Source: Oceanobacter sp. (lineage in GTDB: Bacteria; Pseudomonadota; Gammaproteobacteria; Pseudomonadales; Oceanobacteraceae). Taken from it: a stretch of DNA of 64,000 nt. Below are positions 18,402 to 28,642 of the stretch, piece after piece. A program made the position numbers and the translations under genes. Location of the stretch: assembly GCA_002733645.1 (NCBI GenBank), contig NVWL01000002.1:112111-176110 (forward strand). The letters run 5' to 3'. The notes beneath the pieces were generated by a model. It saw only the letters and a list, made by a program, of their open reading frames with translations. It was not told where the DNA came from and did not search any database. Positions within the stretch are counted from its first letter, which is position 1, and every line of letters starts with the position of its first letter.

Positions 18402-19240
18402 TTCTTTTACTGCTCGCCGTCGTAATGTATTCATCATCAGCTTTTGCGGCTGATGGTGAATATTATACGTGGGTCGATGCCCAAGGGCGTATTCACAATA
18501 CTCCCGTTGAAGATAAGTCTTCAACGTCAGAATCAGCCATTAAGCAGGATGAGCCTCCTAGCACGCCTCCCGGAGATACGACTGAGTATATTACCGAGGA
18601 GCAGTTGCAGCGTAACCTTGATCAGTATGATGAAGACAACCCCGCGTTCTATGTGTGGGTTGATGCTAATGGTGTTATGCATACAGAGAGGTTTGACTCT
18701 AAAGCTGAATCTGAAGCGGTGCAGTCTGAGGCTGTTGATGATAGTGAAGCCGTCGTTGGCTGGTCGCCAATTCTAGCACCGCCTTTTCGTGTGTCTGATG
18801 AAGTTACTTCCGGAGCTTGTTGTGAAACTTTTTCGGATCAGTTTGAACCTGTATTAGAGTCTTATAAGTCTGTCCAGTTATTTGATCCTACTCGCTACCG
18901 TTCTTTTATTACTGGAATGGGAAATCGTCCAGCTTGGTATTTTCACATTGGTAATCAGCCTGACAAAAGCTCAGGCCAGCGTTTTTTGGTTCTGCGTGTT
19001 CGTGGGGCTGAGATATCTGGTACCCTGATTGCGTTGAATTCTGAGTATAAACCACTTCATCTTGAACTTGATGTTGAAATGGGTACGCAAGCGGAAACTT
19101 GGCGTAGTGTCGCTTATCAAGAAGCTAAAGTTTTAATTGAAGATCCAGAGGTCGTTGCCTTTATCTTTTACCCCGACTTAAAACCTGCAGAAGATCTTTC
19201 GCTTGAAATACGATGGGCGGATGGAACGTCGCCATTTTAA
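18398..19240 (+). CDS. exported DUF4124/MalM-like protein, FilE-like
   Basis: About 280-aa exported protein. After a hydrophobic segment ending SSSAFA it carries two related motifs, YYTWVDAQGRIHNTPVE and FYVWVDANGVMH, as in DUF4124 domains. An acidic linker follows, then a C-terminal domain (FITGMGNRPAWYFHIG, FLVLRVRG, EDPEVVAFIFYPD) like the MalM family of maltose-operon periplasmic proteins. The start is uncertain. GTG 18311 would lie deep inside the previous gene, and ATG 18425 would cut the signal peptide. CTG 18398, overlapping the previous stop as CTGA, would keep it. The coordinates given assume CTG. Confidence 0.65.
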   Translation: MILLLLAVVMYSSSAFAADGEYYTWVDAQGRIHNTPVEDKSSTSESAIKQDEPPSTPPGDTTEYITEEQLQRNLDQYDEDNPAFYVWVDANGVMHTERFDSKAESEAVQSEAVDDSEAVVGWSPILAPPFRVSDEVTSGACCETFSDQFEPVLESYKSVQLFDPTRYRSFITGMGNRPAWYFHIGNQPDKSSGQRFLVLRVRGAEISGTLIALNSEYKPLHLELDVEMGTQAETWRSVAYQEAKVLIEDPEVVAFIFYPDLKPAEDLSLEIRWADGTSPF

Positions 19241-20099
19241 TGTAACGACACTCAATGCCGAGTTGTCAGGGGTTTTGCTATCCTCTAGTAAAGCGCCTTA
19301 TCGAAAAACTTCGTGTCGCCGACTGCTTCTTATTCATGGTGCTGGAGTTGCGGGTGAGTTAACGTGGGGATTTGTTGCTAATTACCTACAAGACTGGGAT
19401 GAAATTCTTATTCCCGACCTGCCATCCATGGGTGGTTCTGCTTTCCACCCCCAGGTAAATGTAGGCGATTGTTTTAATCGGGGGGTGGGCTTTGAATTAT
19501 ATATCGACTCTCTTCATGAGTTACTTCGTTGCTTCAAATGGAACGATTTTTCTTTAGGTGGTTATTCTTTTGGTGGTTTGCTAGCTCTACATTTGAGTGA
19601 GCAGTATTCATTGCGATCACTTGCATTGATAGAACCTGCCGCCTTGTTGTCTGCACATGTTAGCGACTTAATTGATAGAGGGCGCCTTTATCATGATATG
19701 GGTAATGAAATTTCATCTTCTCCAAACTCTGAATATCTATTTCTTCAATTTCTAAATACCGTATCACCAGACAGAAGTTCTGATGAGAAAATGGACGCGT
19801 TGGCTATTAAGCGTTTAATGGCCAAGCCTCTTGGCCTGGCGCATGGTGTTTTAGCGGTAGGTGAAGCGTTGCAAGCAAATGCGGCCGATTATGCCGCTTG
19901 GGCGCCTAATATGCCCGGCTGCAGTTTTGTCGGTGGGCTTTCGGGCCAGTTGATGAACGAGCGTCATCGGTTACTCGCATCCAGGTCATTGGAATGGCAG
20001 TTCCACGAGATTCCTGAATCTGATCATGGCTTGATTTATACCCGCCCACGCCAAATAGCTCGCCTAATGGATGCGTCGTTACACGTAGGGTGGGAATAA
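19221..20099 (+). CDS. alpha/beta hydrolase ending the fil-like cluster
   Basis: 292-aa alpha/beta-hydrolase-fold protein. It shows an oxyanion motif LLLIHGAGV, nucleophile elbow GYSFGG (catalytic Ser), and a late ESDHGLIY His, so the triad looks intact. The ATG at 19221 lies inside the 3' end of the FilE-like gene (20-base overlap in another frame), implying co-translation. Acinetobacter has FilF at the corresponding place, which is not present here. The substrate is unknown. Confidence 0.8.
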   Translation: MERRHFNVTTLNAELSGVLLSSSKAPYRKTSCRRLLLIHGAGVAGELTWGFVANYLQDWDEILIPDLPSMGGSAFHPQVNVGDCFNRGVGFELYIDSLHELLRCFKWNDFSLGGYSFGGLLALHLSEQYSLRSLALIEPAALLSAHVSDLIDRGRLYHDMGNEISSSPNSEYLFLQFLNTVSPDRSSDEKMDALAIKRLMAKPLGLAHGVLAVGEALQANAADYAAWAPNMPGCSFVGGLSGQLMNERHRLLASRSLEWQFHEIPESDHGLIYTRPRQIARLMDASLHVGWE

Positions 20100-20123
20100 G
20101 TTCGCTAAGTGATGCTTTTGGTC

Positions 20124-20142
20124 GGCCTCAGCGTTTGAGGCC
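20124..20142. terminator. hairpin at the convergent hydrolase/ppsR junction
   Basis: GGCCTCA-GCGTT-TGAGGCC stem overlapping the ppsR stop codon. No T-run follows, so termination activity is uncertain. Confidence 0.4.
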
Positions 20143-20937
20143 GGTAGTTTGCATAATGCGTGTTGAGATTTCTTCAATCGACTTATCTGTCGTACTGATG
20201 AACGGAATGTTTTCACGTTCGTATAAAAACTCAACCTCATCAACTTCGTGATAACACTGCTTCAAAGACGCATAACGGCTATTAGCTTTTCGCTCGGTAC
20301 GGATGGCGGATAAACGTTCTGGATCAATGGTGAGACCAAACAATTTTTGTTTATGCTTTAAGAGTGACTTCGGCAGGCTGAGTTCGTCCATATCCTCTTC
20401 GGTTAATGGATAATTCGCGGCTTTAATGCCGAATTGCATTGCAAGATATAAACACGTCGGAGTTTTCCCTGATCGTGAAACGCCTACTAAAATAACATCG
20501 GCATTTTCATAGTGACGAGTACGAGCACCATCGTCGTTATCGAGGGCAAAATTAATAGCGTCGATTCGGTTTAAGTAGCTGGCACTGTTGGTGGCTGAGT
20601 GGGATTTACCAACAGAGTAAGAGCTTTCAGTATTTAGTTCTTGTTCAAGAGGATTTAAAAAAGCCTCAAAAATGTCCACTTTGAACGCATTGGCCGTATC
20701 GATAATGGCTCTAATATTCTTATCAATGATAGTGTCAAAAACGATGGCAGGCATGCCGGATTCGACGGCGGCAAGGTTTATCTTTTCAACCGCGCTGTTC
20801 GCCTTTTCGATAGAATCGATGTATGGCAAGGTGTCTCTAGAGAATTCAATTTTATCAAACTGGGCTAGCAGGGCGTTGCCCAGCGTCTCGGCAGTAATGC
20901 CCGTGCCGTCAGAAATGAAATAGGCAATGCGCTTCAT
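20128..20937 (-). CDS. ppsR: PEP synthase regulatory protein PpsR (kinase/pyrophosphorylase)
   Basis: 269-aa DUF299 bifunctional enzyme. It inactivates PpsA by ADP-dependent phosphorylation of a Thr next to the catalytic His and reactivates it by Pi-dependent dephosphorylation. The N-terminus ([22 protein letters not shown]) and the P-loop-like [15 protein letters not shown] are diagnostic, and KANSRYA follows near the C-terminus. It is divergent from ppsA, the usual arrangement in gammaproteobacteria. Confidence 0.96.
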   Translation of the reverse strand: MKRIAYFISDGTGITAETLGNALLAQFDKIEFSRDTLPYIDSIEKANSAVEKINLAAVESGMPAIVFDTIIDKNIRAIIDTANAFKVDIFEAFLNPLEQELNTESSYSVGKSHSATNSASYLNRIDAINFALDNDDGARTRHYENADVILVGVSRSGKTPTCLYLAMQFGIKAANYPLTEEDMDELSLPKSLLKHKQKLFGLTIDPERLSAIRTERKANSRYASLKQCYHEVDEVEFLYERENIPFISTTDKSIEEISTRIMQTTGLKR

Positions 20938-21033
20938 ATGGTAATATGTCCGGCGTCCACTTAGTATTAGCAGTCGCCACTATAGGCGAATCCCCCAGTT
21001 GTTGAAAGCATCACCAAATGAAGGAGTTGTACG

Positions 21034-23403
21034 TTGACTGATTACGTTCTCAGGTTTGATCAGGTTTCCATTAATGACGTTGAGCTAGTAGGCGGAAAAA
21101 ATGCCTCGCTTGGCGAGATGATCGGAAACCTAGCTTCTGCGGGTGTCGAAGTTCCAAATGGTTTTGCTACCACGGCAGATGCATACCGTGAATTTTTAAG
21201 TTTTGATGGATTGGATCAACGTATCGCCGAAGCGCTAGACGGTTTGGATGTGAACGATATTTCTGCGCTGACCACTACTGGCAAAAATATTCGAACCTGG
21301 ATTCACGAAGCGCCGCTACCTCCGCAATTGGAAACGGCGGTACGTGAATCATTTGCTGAGCTCCAAGCGGGCAATGACACCATGGCAGTTGCTGTGCGGT
21401 CGTCTGCAACGGCTGAAGACTTGCCGGATGCATCATTTGCAGGGCAGCAAGAAACACACTTGAATATCGTTGGTGTCGATAATGTATTACATGCAATTCG
21501 CGATGTATTCGCTTCGCTATTTAATGATCGAGCCATTGCTTATCGAGAGCATCAAGGATTCGACCACCATAAGGTTGCGCTGTCCGCAGGCATCCAACGT
21601 ATGGTTCGCAGTGAAACGGCCTCCAGTGGTGTAATGTTTAGCTTGGATACTGAGTCAGGCTTCAGTGATGTTGTATTTGTCACCTCCTCTTATGGGTTGG
21701 GTGAGACGGTTGTACAGGGTGCTGTAAACCCGGATGAGTTTTATGTTCACAAACGTAATCTTGAAGAAGGCCGCCCGTCTATTCTGCGCCGCAATTTAGG
21801 TGCTAAAGCCATTAAGATGATTTATGGCTCTGACGCATCGGTGGGCAAATCGGTAGAAACTCAGCGAGTCGATCGAGATTTGCGTCGTATATTCTCTATC
21901 ACTGACGATGAGGTCGAAGCACTTGGTCGTCAAGCTGTGATTATTGAAAAACATTATGGCCGCCCGATGGATATCGAATGGGCCAAAGATGGCGACGACG
22001 GAAAGCTATACATAGTACAGGCTCGCCCTGAAACAGTGAAAAGCCGCAGTAGCAAGCAAGTTATGGAGCGCTACCTGCTAAAAGAAACCGGCAAGATTCT
22101 AGCGGAAGGCCGCAGTGTTGGTCACCGTATCGGCAAGGGGCGGGTGCGCGTTATTGATCACATCGACGATATGGATCAAGTTCAAGACGGTGAAATCCTT
22201 GTGGCGGACATGACCGACCCTGATTGGGAACCTGTAATGAAACGCTCGGCCGCCATCGTAACTAACCGTGGTGGGCGTACGTGCCACGCGGCGATCATTG
22301 CTCGCGAACTTGGCATTCCTGCGGTGGTAGGGTGTGACGATGCGACCGAACGTTTAGTTGATGGTCAGGAAGTGACGGTATCTTGTGCAGAAGGCGATAC
22401 AGGATATGTGTACGAAGGTGCATTGGACTTTGATGTACGTACCAATAGTGTCGAATCGATGCCAGATCTTGATTTGAAATTGATGATGAACGTAGGCAAC
22501 CCTGACCGTGCCTTTGACTTCCAATCCTTGCCTAATGCTGGAGTTGGCTTGGCTCGTTTAGAATTCATTATTAACCGCATGATTGGTGTACACCCTAAGG
22601 CGCTACTGAACTTTGACCAGTTACCTGATGATGTGAAAGCCACGGTTGAACGTCGAACGTCGGGTTACGCTGAGCCAGTTGATTTTTATATCGACAAGTT
22701 GGTCGAAGGCATTTCTACCTTGGCCGCCGCTTTTTGGCCAAAGAAAGTTATCGTGCGGTTGTCTGATTTTAAATCGAATGAATACGCCAATTTAATTGGC
22801 GGTCGCTTATTTGAGCCGGAAGAAGAAAACCCGATGTTAGGCTTCCGGGGTGCGTCACGCTATATCTCTAAAAAGTTCCGTGACTGTTTTGAGCTAGAAT
22901 GTCGAGCCATGAAAAAGGTACGTGACGACATGGGTTTCACCAACGTAGAAATTATGGTGCCTTTTGTTCGTACCGTTGGTGAGGCCGCGCAAGTGGTAGA
23001 ACTGCTCGAAGAAAATGGATTAAAGCGCGGAGAAAACGGTCTGCGTTTGATTATGATGTGTGAGCTACCAGCCAATGCTATTTTGGCTGAAAAATTCTTA
23101 GAGCACTTTGATGGATTCTCAGTGGGCTCTAATGATTTGACCCAGCTTACCCTTGGTTTGGATCGAGACTCAGGAATCATTGCCCATTTATTTGATGAGC
23201 GTAATGAAGCTATTTTAGCCCTGCTCGAAAATGCAATTAATGCCTGTAAAAAAGCAGATAAGTACATTGGAATTTGTGGCCAGGGCCCATCAGATCATCC
23301 CGACTTTGCACGTTGGTTGATGGATAAGGGAATCGACAGTATTTCTTTGAATCCAGATTCGGTTCTGGATACTTGGTTTTTTCTTGCCAACAAGCAGGAC
23401 TAA
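21034..23403 (+). CDS. ppsA: phosphoenolpyruvate synthase PpsA
   Basis: 789-aa enzyme making PEP, AMP and Pi from pyruvate and ATP (gluconeogenesis). It has the N-terminal ATP-grasp domain ([32 protein letters not shown]), swivelling His domain with catalytic [14 protein letters not shown] (the Thr there is the PpsR target), and the C-terminal PEP/pyruvate barrel ending in [11 protein letters not shown] with catalytic Cys. The start is TTG 21034 with AAGGAG seven bases ahead. No ATG alternative keeps the conserved N-terminus. Confidence 0.97.
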   Translation: MTDYVLRFDQVSINDVELVGGKNASLGEMIGNLASAGVEVPNGFATTADAYREFLSFDGLDQRIAEALDGLDVNDISALTTTGKNIRTWIHEAPLPPQLETAVRESFAELQAGNDTMAVAVRSSATAEDLPDASFAGQQETHLNIVGVDNVLHAIRDVFASLFNDRAIAYREHQGFDHHKVALSAGIQRMVRSETASSGVMFSLDTESGFSDVVFVTSSYGLGETVVQGAVNPDEFYVHKRNLEEGRPSILRRNLGAKAIKMIYGSDASVGKSVETQRVDRDLRRIFSITDDEVEALGRQAVIIEKHYGRPMDIEWAKDGDDGKLYIVQARPETVKSRSSKQVMERYLLKETGKILAEGRSVGHRIGKGRVRVIDHIDDMDQVQDGEILVADMTDPDWEPVMKRSAAIVTNRGGRTCHAAIIARELGIPAVVGCDDATERLVDGQEVTVSCAEGDTGYVYEGALDFDVRTNSVESMPDLDLKLMMNVGNPDRAFDFQSLPNAGVGLARLEFIINRMIGVHPKALLNFDQLPDDVKATVERRTSGYAEPVDFYIDKLVEGISTLAAAFWPKKVIVRLSDFKSNEYANLIGGRLFEPEEENPMLGFRGASRYISKKFRDCFELECRAMKKVRDDMGFTNVEIMVPFVRTVGEAAQVVELLEENGLKRGENGLRLIMMCELPANAILAEKFLEHFDGFSVGSNDLTQLTLGLDRDSGIIAHLFDERNEAILALLENAINACKKADKYIGICGQGPSDHPDFARWLMDKGIDSISLNPDSVLDTWFFLANKQD

Positions 23404-23418
23404 GGACAACAACACTCT

Positions 23419-24384
23419 ATGAAGAGCAGCAGTGAGCTGTTTCCAGTAACGCTTTTGCGCGCCGATATACTTGGTGGTCTGTCAGAAGATATTTATCTGG
23501 TAAAGCATAATCGCGATCCGGACCAAAGTGTTCAGGTTGCGTTGTCCCGCTTAGGGAAGGCCTATCAAGAAACCGAAAAGCGTGGAGCTCCCGTTGTGCT
23601 AGTACACGGCAGCTTTACCAATCGTGGCTTTTGGTTGTCGCAAAAAGGTCGTGGCTTGGCATCATACTTGGTAGAGCAAGGTATGGATGTGTGGATGATG
23701 GAGCACCGTGGTCATGGTCAATCCCCTAGAAATGATGACTACGAAAACAATACAGCAGAGCGTTATGCTCGGTATGATGTTCCGGCGATTCATGAGTTTA
23801 TCCAGGAGCAAACGGGGAAATCCCCTGCTTGGTTAGGACATTCGTTGGGCGGTACTGTGATAGCTACGGCTGTTGCATTGCAAGCCTTCGCGACGCCACC
23901 ACCTGCCTTTGTGATGATGGGAACACAAGTGGTTCGTCCTAATCTCAGTTTGCAGATTCCACTGGCAGGTCAAATCGCTCGGGGTGTCGTCCGGTTTAAA
24001 AAAGAATTGGATGGTCGGCAAATGAAAATAGGCCCAGAAAATGAACCCGCTGGAATTATTAATGAATATCTAGCCCGTCATAGTTTGCTTGGACGTTGGA
24101 AGTCTCCATCGACAGGGGAGCAGCTGCTTCCGCTTTGGAAGCAAGCAAATGTGCCCATGCTAGGCATATCTGCCGTGGCAGATACAACTGACCCAGCCAA
24201 ATACTGTCAGCGGTTTTATCGCATGTATGGCGGGCCAAAAGAAGAGCTACTTCTAGGTAAGTCCTCTGGGTTTTCTAAAGATTTTGCGCATGTGGATATG
24301 GTCGTGAGCCCAGAAGCTGAGGTTGAAGTCTGGCCGAAGATCAGTCAATGGCTGAGCGCCTATGGCCATAAAGCATTATGTTGA
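23419..24384 (+). CDS. alpha/beta hydrolase
   Basis: 321-aa alpha/beta hydrolase. It has an oxyanion VLVHGSFTNRGFW, MEHRGHGQSP, nucleophile GHSLGG (Ser142) and a C-terminal FAHVDMV His. The length and the N-terminal strand region resemble lipase-like hydrolases of marine gammaproteobacteria. It starts 15 bases after ppsA and overlaps the next gene, so it may be read through from ppsA. Specific substrate not determinable. Confidence 0.8.
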   Translation: MKSSSELFPVTLLRADILGGLSEDIYLVKHNRDPDQSVQVALSRLGKAYQETEKRGAPVVLVHGSFTNRGFWLSQKGRGLASYLVEQGMDVWMMEHRGHGQSPRNDDYENNTAERYARYDVPAIHEFIQEQTGKSPAWLGHSLGGTVIATAVALQAFATPPPAFVMMGTQVVRPNLSLQIPLAGQIARGVVRFKKELDGRQMKIGPENEPAGIINEYLARHSLLGRWKSPSTGEQLLPLWKQANVPMLGISAVADTTDPAKYCQRFYRMYGGPKEELLLGKSSGFSKDFAHVDMVVSPEAEVEVWPKISQWLSAYGHKALC

Positions 24385-25049
24385 GCAATAACAAAGAGGG
24401 TGCCCCTAAGACGGCTTTCTTAGTGGGAGCAACAGGGTTGATTGGCTCTCATTTACTCAGACTGCTGTTGCAAAGTGAGCATTATCGCTGTGTGATTGTT
24501 CAAGCACGCTCTCCGTGTCCTAGCGAATATCACGACATGCAGATTGATGGACGATTAGTGTGGCTCGATTTTGACGCTAAGTTGCCGGATGGCGTCGATG
24601 AATTTTTCTGTGCGCTGGGGACTACTCAAAAACAATCCGGAAAAGCTGGATTAGTTAAGGTAGATCGAGATCTAGTTATAAAGACAGCAACTGCAGCCGT
24701 CGCGGCGGGGGCAAGTTTGCTTTCAATTGTGAGTGCTCTTGGGGCTAATGATTCATCACTGTTTTTTTACAATCGCATCAAGGGCCAGATGGAGGCCGGT
24801 GCTGAGCGTTTAAATCCAGATACGCTTCATCTTTGGCAACCTTCATTATTGCTCGGTGAGCGATCAGAGAGTCGTTCTGGAGAAAGTCTCGCAAGTATGG
24901 TCATGACACCGAACTGGCTGGGAAACTTCAGCGCCCGAGAAGGAGCCACTGTGGCCAAGGCGATGATAAACGCCGCACAAGTAGCCAAGCCAGAGCATAT
25001 TCGCTATAAGGTGCGAAGCATCGATATGTTTAGCAAGTTAACTGATTGA
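24378..25049 (+). CDS. NAD(P)-binding Rossmann-fold (HTATIP2/NmrA-like) oxidoreductase
   Basis: 223-aa atypical short-chain dehydrogenase. It has a nucleotide-binding FLVGATGLIGSHLLRLLL at the N-terminus, FFCALGTT, an SIVSALGAND segment and YNRIKGQME in place of the classical YxxxK. This matches the HTATIP2/YbjT-like group of NAD(P)H-binding proteins. The ATG overlaps the hydrolase stop by 7 bases. The role is unknown. Confidence 0.75.
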   Translation: MLSNNKEGAPKTAFLVGATGLIGSHLLRLLLQSEHYRCVIVQARSPCPSEYHDMQIDGRLVWLDFDAKLPDGVDEFFCALGTTQKQSGKAGLVKVDRDLVIKTATAAVAAGASLLSIVSALGANDSSLFFYNRIKGQMEAGAERLNPDTLHLWQPSLLLGERSESRSGESLASMVMTPNWLGNFSAREGATVAKAMINAAQVAKPEHIRYKVRSIDMFSKLTD

Positions 25050-25072
25050 ATATTTAAGAAAGGGGAAGCCTG

Positions 25073-25564
25073 ATGACAAATTACGTAACACCAGACCTAT
25101 GTGATGAGTACCCAGATCTAATTACTGTGGTTGAGCCGATGTTCAACAATTACGGTGGCCGAGAGTCATTCGGTGGAGAAATTATTACAGTTAAGTGTCA
25201 CGAAGATAACTCTAAAGTGAAAGAGCTGGTTGATACTGACGGCACCGGCAAGGTCATGGTGGTGGATGGTGGCGGTTCTATGCGTAATGCGCTGTTGGGC
25301 GATATGCTTGCAGAAAAAGCGGCAAAGAATGGCTGGCAGGGAATTGTTATCTACGGCTGCATTCGCGACGTTGATGTGATTATGGAAACCGAGTTAGGTG
25401 TGCAGGCCTTGGCAACCAACCCATTAAAAACTGAAAAGCGCGGTTTGGGTGATGTTAATGTTGTCGTCAAATTTGGCGGGGTAGAGTTTGTACCTGGACA
25501 GTATGTGTACGCCGACAACAACGGCATCATTGTGTCGCCACAAGCGTTAAGTATGCCTGAGTGA
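25073..25564 (+). CDS. rraA: ribonuclease E activity regulator RraA
   Basis: 163-aa trimeric protein that binds RNase E and inhibits RNA turnover. The fold and diagnostic segments are [45 protein letters not shown] and the C-terminal VVPGQY-type [24 protein letters not shown] precedes the ATG. Its target rne lies at 33330-36380. RraA-family aldolases are related, but the short length and sequence fit RraA proper. Confidence 0.93.
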   Translation: MTNYVTPDLCDEYPDLITVVEPMFNNYGGRESFGGEIITVKCHEDNSKVKELVDTDGTGKVMVVDGGGSMRNALLGDMLAEKAAKNGWQGIVIYGCIRDVDVIMETELGVQALATNPLKTEKRGLGDVNVVVKFGGVEFVPGQYVYADNNGIIVSPQALSMPE

Positions 25565-25598
25565 TGTCTACTTGCTCGTAGATCTCACTTAAATAATG

Positions 25599-25626
25599 AA
25601 GCCCAGTTTAGTCTGGGCTTTTTTGT
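25599..25626 (+). terminator. terminator after rraA
   Basis: AAGCCCAG-TTTAGT-CTGGGCTT followed by TTTTT; a standard rho-independent terminator. Confidence 0.92.
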
Positions 25627-25653
25627 GCCTATTTAGATTGAGAATACAGAGGA

Positions 25654-25663
25654 TTGTATACAA
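25654..25663. promoter_or_regulatory. candidate GntR-family operator 1
   Basis: TTGTATACAA, a perfect palindrome extended to ATTGTATACAAT, about 75 bases upstream of the GntR-type gene start. It has the form typical for FadR-subfamily GntR regulators. Confidence 0.6.
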
Positions 25664-25726
25664 TGTAGTCTTTGGTGGTATTGATTCTCTGGTAATAGGG
25701 CGTAATATAGCGCCACTGTTTTAGTT

Positions 25727-25736
25727 TTGTAGACAA
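25727..25736. promoter_or_regulatory. candidate GntR-family operator 2
   Basis: TTGTAGACAA, one base off the perfect palindrome seen 73 bases upstream. It ends 3 bases before the ATG of the regulator, so binding would block initiation. Together the pair suggest autoregulation of the prp operon. Confidence 0.6.
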
Positions 25737-25739
25737 TCT

Positions 25740-26414
25740 ATGTCCGACAACCAAACCCTAGCCGAGAAAGTTTTCTCCGAATTAGCTACCGCCATTGTGC
25801 GAGGTGAGATTCGTCCGGGGGAGCGATTGTCTGAACAGGCGTTGGTCGATCGTTACGGTGGCAGTCGTGCGCCAATGCGCGAAGCCATACAAAAACTAGA
25901 AGCTCGAAATCTAGTGGTACGGGTACCACATGCTGGTGCCAGAGTCGTTTCTCTATCGCTTGAAGAATTACGAGACATCTATGAGGTACGCCTTGAGCTT
26001 GAAAGCATGGCTTGTCGCTTAGCGGCTGAGCGCATGACGGACGGTGAAGTCGCTGCACTGCAAGAATTACTCTTAGAGCACGCTCGAACTATCGAAGCCG
26101 ATCAAGGCCAGAGTTACTATCAAAAGTCAGGCAATCTTGATTTTCATTTTCGTATCATCGAAGGCAGTAAGAATCGTCGTCTTCATCAGATGTTATGTGG
26201 CGATCTTTATCACATCATTCGTATGTATCGCTATCAAACCAGCACCAGCAGTAAACGCCCTCAACAGGCATTGGGTGAACATCAGCGCATCGTTGAAGCG
26301 ATCGCCGCTAGGGATGCAGAGCTGGCTGAATTATTAATGCGTCGCCACATTCAGGCGTCGTTGACTAACCTTGAACAACGTATGGTTCGTGAAAGCACAG
26401 AATCAGGCATTTAA
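25740..26414 (+). CDS. GntR-family (FadR/FCD) transcriptional regulator of the methylcitrate operon
   Basis: 224-aa regulator. It has an N-terminal winged HTH ([57 protein letters not shown]) and a C-terminal FCD ligand-binding domain, with the metal-binding residues in the DFHFR and EH...I segments. It is the first gene of a run into prpB, 30 bases apart. In related bacteria this gene represses prp genes unless methylcitrate pathway intermediates accumulate; the ligand here is inferred. Two palindromic sites precede it. Confidence 0.88.
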   Translation: MSDNQTLAEKVFSELATAIVRGEIRPGERLSEQALVDRYGGSRAPMREAIQKLEARNLVVRVPHAGARVVSLSLEELRDIYEVRLELESMACRLAAERMTDGEVAALQELLLEHARTIEADQGQSYYQKSGNLDFHFRIIEGSKNRRLHQMLCGDLYHIIRMYRYQTSTSSKRPQQALGEHQRIVEAIAARDAELAELLMRRHIQASLTNLEQRMVRESTESGI

Positions 26415-26443
26415 AATCCAAACAGGCACAGGAGACCTTAATC

Positions 26444-27322
26444 ATGACCCCAGGCCAGAAATTTCGTAAGGCACTAGAAGACAATAAACCCTTGCAGGTT
26501 GTTGGTACGATCAACGCATACGCTGCCATGATGGCTGAGCGTATCGGCCATCAGGCGATATACTTGTCAGGCGGTGGTGTTGCCAACGCCTCTTACGGCC
26601 TGCCTGATTTGGGTATGACATCTCTGAATGATGTTGTAGAAGATGTACGTCGTATTACAGCGGCGTCTTCGTTGCCTTTGTTAGTAGATATCGACACAGG
26701 TTGGGGTGGCGCGTTCAACATTAAGCGTACCATTGAGCAGATGGAAAAAGCCGGTGCTGCGGCGGTACACTTGGAAGACCAAGTAGCGCAAAAGCGTTGT
26801 GGTCATCGTCCAAACAAAGAAATCGTATCTCAGCAAGAAATGGTTGATCGTATTAAAGCGGCTGTAGACGCTCGTATCGATCCAAGCTTCTTTATCATGG
26901 CTCGTACTGATGCGTTTGCTCAAGAAGGCCTAGACGCCGCCATTGAGCGTGCACAAGCGTGTATCGAAGCAGGCGCGGATGGTATTTTTGCTGAAGCCAT
27001 TAAAACCGAAGAAGACTACCGTAAATTTGCAGCAGCTATTGATGTCCCGCTGTTGGCGAACATTACGGAGTTTGGTCAGACTGAACTGTGGAATCGTGAG
27101 CAGTTAGGCGAGTGGGGTGCTGCAATGGTGCTTTACCCATTGAGTGCTTTCCGAGCAATGAACAAAGCGGCCGAAACTGTTTACAAAAGCATCTTGGAAG
27201 AAGGCGATCAGCGCAAGGTTGTCGATATTATGCAGACTCGTATGGAGCTGTACGACTACTTGAACTACCACGATTTTGAACAAAAGCTAGATGCACTTTT
27301 TGCAGAAGGTAAAAATAAGTAA
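26444..27322 (+). CDS. prpB: methylisocitrate lyase PrpB
   Basis: 292-aa enzyme that splits 2-methylisocitrate to pyruvate and succinate, the last step of the methylcitrate cycle. It has the isocitrate-lyase superfamily signature KRCGH (residues 117-121, catalytic Cys), the metal-binding [14 protein letters not shown] and LEDQ, and [23 protein letters not shown] precedes the ATG. It is followed by prpC after about 120 bases. Confidence 0.96.
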   Translation: MTPGQKFRKALEDNKPLQVVGTINAYAAMMAERIGHQAIYLSGGGVANASYGLPDLGMTSLNDVVEDVRRITAASSLPLLVDIDTGWGGAFNIKRTIEQMEKAGAAAVHLEDQVAQKRCGHRPNKEIVSQQEMVDRIKAAVDARIDPSFFIMARTDAFAQEGLDAAIERAQACIEAGADGIFAEAIKTEEDYRKFAAAIDVPLLANITEFGQTELWNREQLGEWGAAMVLYPLSAFRAMNKAAETVYKSILEEGDQRKVVDIMQTRMELYDYLNYHDFEQKLDALFAEGKNK

Positions 27323-27441
27323 TTGAATAAAATCAAATACTTGGCGATTACTTTTAAATAATTTATTAACTTTGAGTTAGGGGTGAGTTGAGACGTACAG
27401 TTGCTAACTGATGTCTCCTTCAACCCCAGGAGCGAATAAGA

Positions 27442-28563
27442 ATGGCAAAAGAACTAAGCGGCGCAGGCCTTCGTGGCCAAGTGGCAGGTAAAACGGCCCT
27501 TTCAACGGTTGGTCAAACTGGATCGGGTCTTACTTACCGTGGTTACGATGTAAAAGATTTGGCAGCCAACTGTGTGTTTGAAGAAGTGGCTTACCTGATA
27601 TTAAAAGGTGAGCTGCCGACTCAAACTCAATTGGACGAATACAAAGCCAGCTTGAAGTCGATGCGTGCATTGCCAGAAGCGCTAAAAACCGTACTCGAGC
27701 AAATTCCAGCCACTGCCCACCCGATGGACGTGATGCGCACCGGTTGCTCGATGTTGGGTAATCTTGAAACTGAAGAAAGCTTCGACGCGCAGCAGCAAGT
27801 GACTGATCGTATGCTGGCGGTCTTCCCGGGCATGATTAACTACTGGTACAACTTCAGCCACAACAGTAAGCGTGTGAATGTTGAAACCGATGCCGATTCA
27901 ATCGCTGAACAGTTCCTATGGACACTGCACGACGAGAAGCCATCAGAGCTTCACGTTCAGGTCATGCAGGCGTCACTTATTTTATACGCTGAGCACGAAT
28001 TCAACGCGTCTACTTTTACCGCACGCGTTTGTGCCTCAACGCTGAGCGACATGCACTCCTGTGTGACTGGTGCGATTGGTTCACTTCGCGGCCCGCTACA
28101 CGGTGGTGCGAACGAAGCGGCGATGGAGTTGATCGAAAACATGACCAGCCCAGAGCAAGCCGAAGAGCAAATCATGGGCATGCTGGCACGCAAAGATAAA
28201 ATCATGGGTTTTGGCCACGCCATCTACCGTGAGTCTGATCCGCGTAATGCCGTGATTAAAGAATGGTCTGAGAAGCTCGCGCAGAAAAACGGCGATACTA
28301 ACTTGTACGATGTATCGGTACGTTGTGAGGCGGTCATGTGGCGTGAGAAGAAATTATTCTGTAACGCTGACTTCTTCCACGCATCTGCGTACAACTACAT
28401 GGGCATCCCAACGAAGTTGTTCACGCCGATCTTCGTATGTAGCCGCCTAACTGGCTGGGCTGCACACGTCATGGAACAACGTGCTGACAACCGCATTATT
28501 CGCCCAAGTGCAGATTACGTCGGTGTTGAACCGCGTGAAGTTGGTCCGATCAGCGCACGCTAA
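27442..28563 (+). CDS. prpC: 2-methylcitrate synthase PrpC
   Basis: 373-aa citrate-synthase-family enzyme condensing propionyl-CoA with oxaloacetate. Conserved segments include LTYRGYDVKDLA, GPLHGGANEAAM (active-site His), IMGFGHAIYRESDPR (second His) and the Asp-containing NADFFHASAYNYMGIP. The operon context decides for methylcitrate rather than citrate synthase. CCCCAGGAGCG precedes the start. Confidence 0.96.
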   Translation: MAKELSGAGLRGQVAGKTALSTVGQTGSGLTYRGYDVKDLAANCVFEEVAYLILKGELPTQTQLDEYKASLKSMRALPEALKTVLEQIPATAHPMDVMRTGCSMLGNLETEESFDAQQQVTDRMLAVFPGMINYWYNFSHNSKRVNVETDADSIAEQFLWTLHDEKPSELHVQVMQASLILYAEHEFNASTFTARVCASTLSDMHSCVTGAIGSLRGPLHGGANEAAMELIENMTSPEQAEEQIMGMLARKDKIMGFGHAIYRESDPRNAVIKEWSEKLAQKNGDTNLYDVSVRCEAVMWREKKLFCNADFFHASAYNYMGIPTKLFTPIFVCSRLTGWAAHVMEQRADNRIIRPSADYVGVEPREVGPISAR

Positions 28564-28578
28564 CATTAAAGAATAACA

Positions 28579-28609
28579 GGCTGCTTCATTTTTAATGGAG
28601 CGGCCTTTT
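28579..28609 (+). terminator. imperfect hairpin with T-run between prpC and acnD (possible attenuator)
   Basis: GGCTGCTTCATT / AATGGAGCGGCC with a 3-base loop, followed by TTTT. It is inside the operon, so partial termination could lower acnD expression. Confidence 0.45.
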
Positions 28610-28642
28610 GCCGTTTACGCGATAAGAATCTGAGAGATCTTA

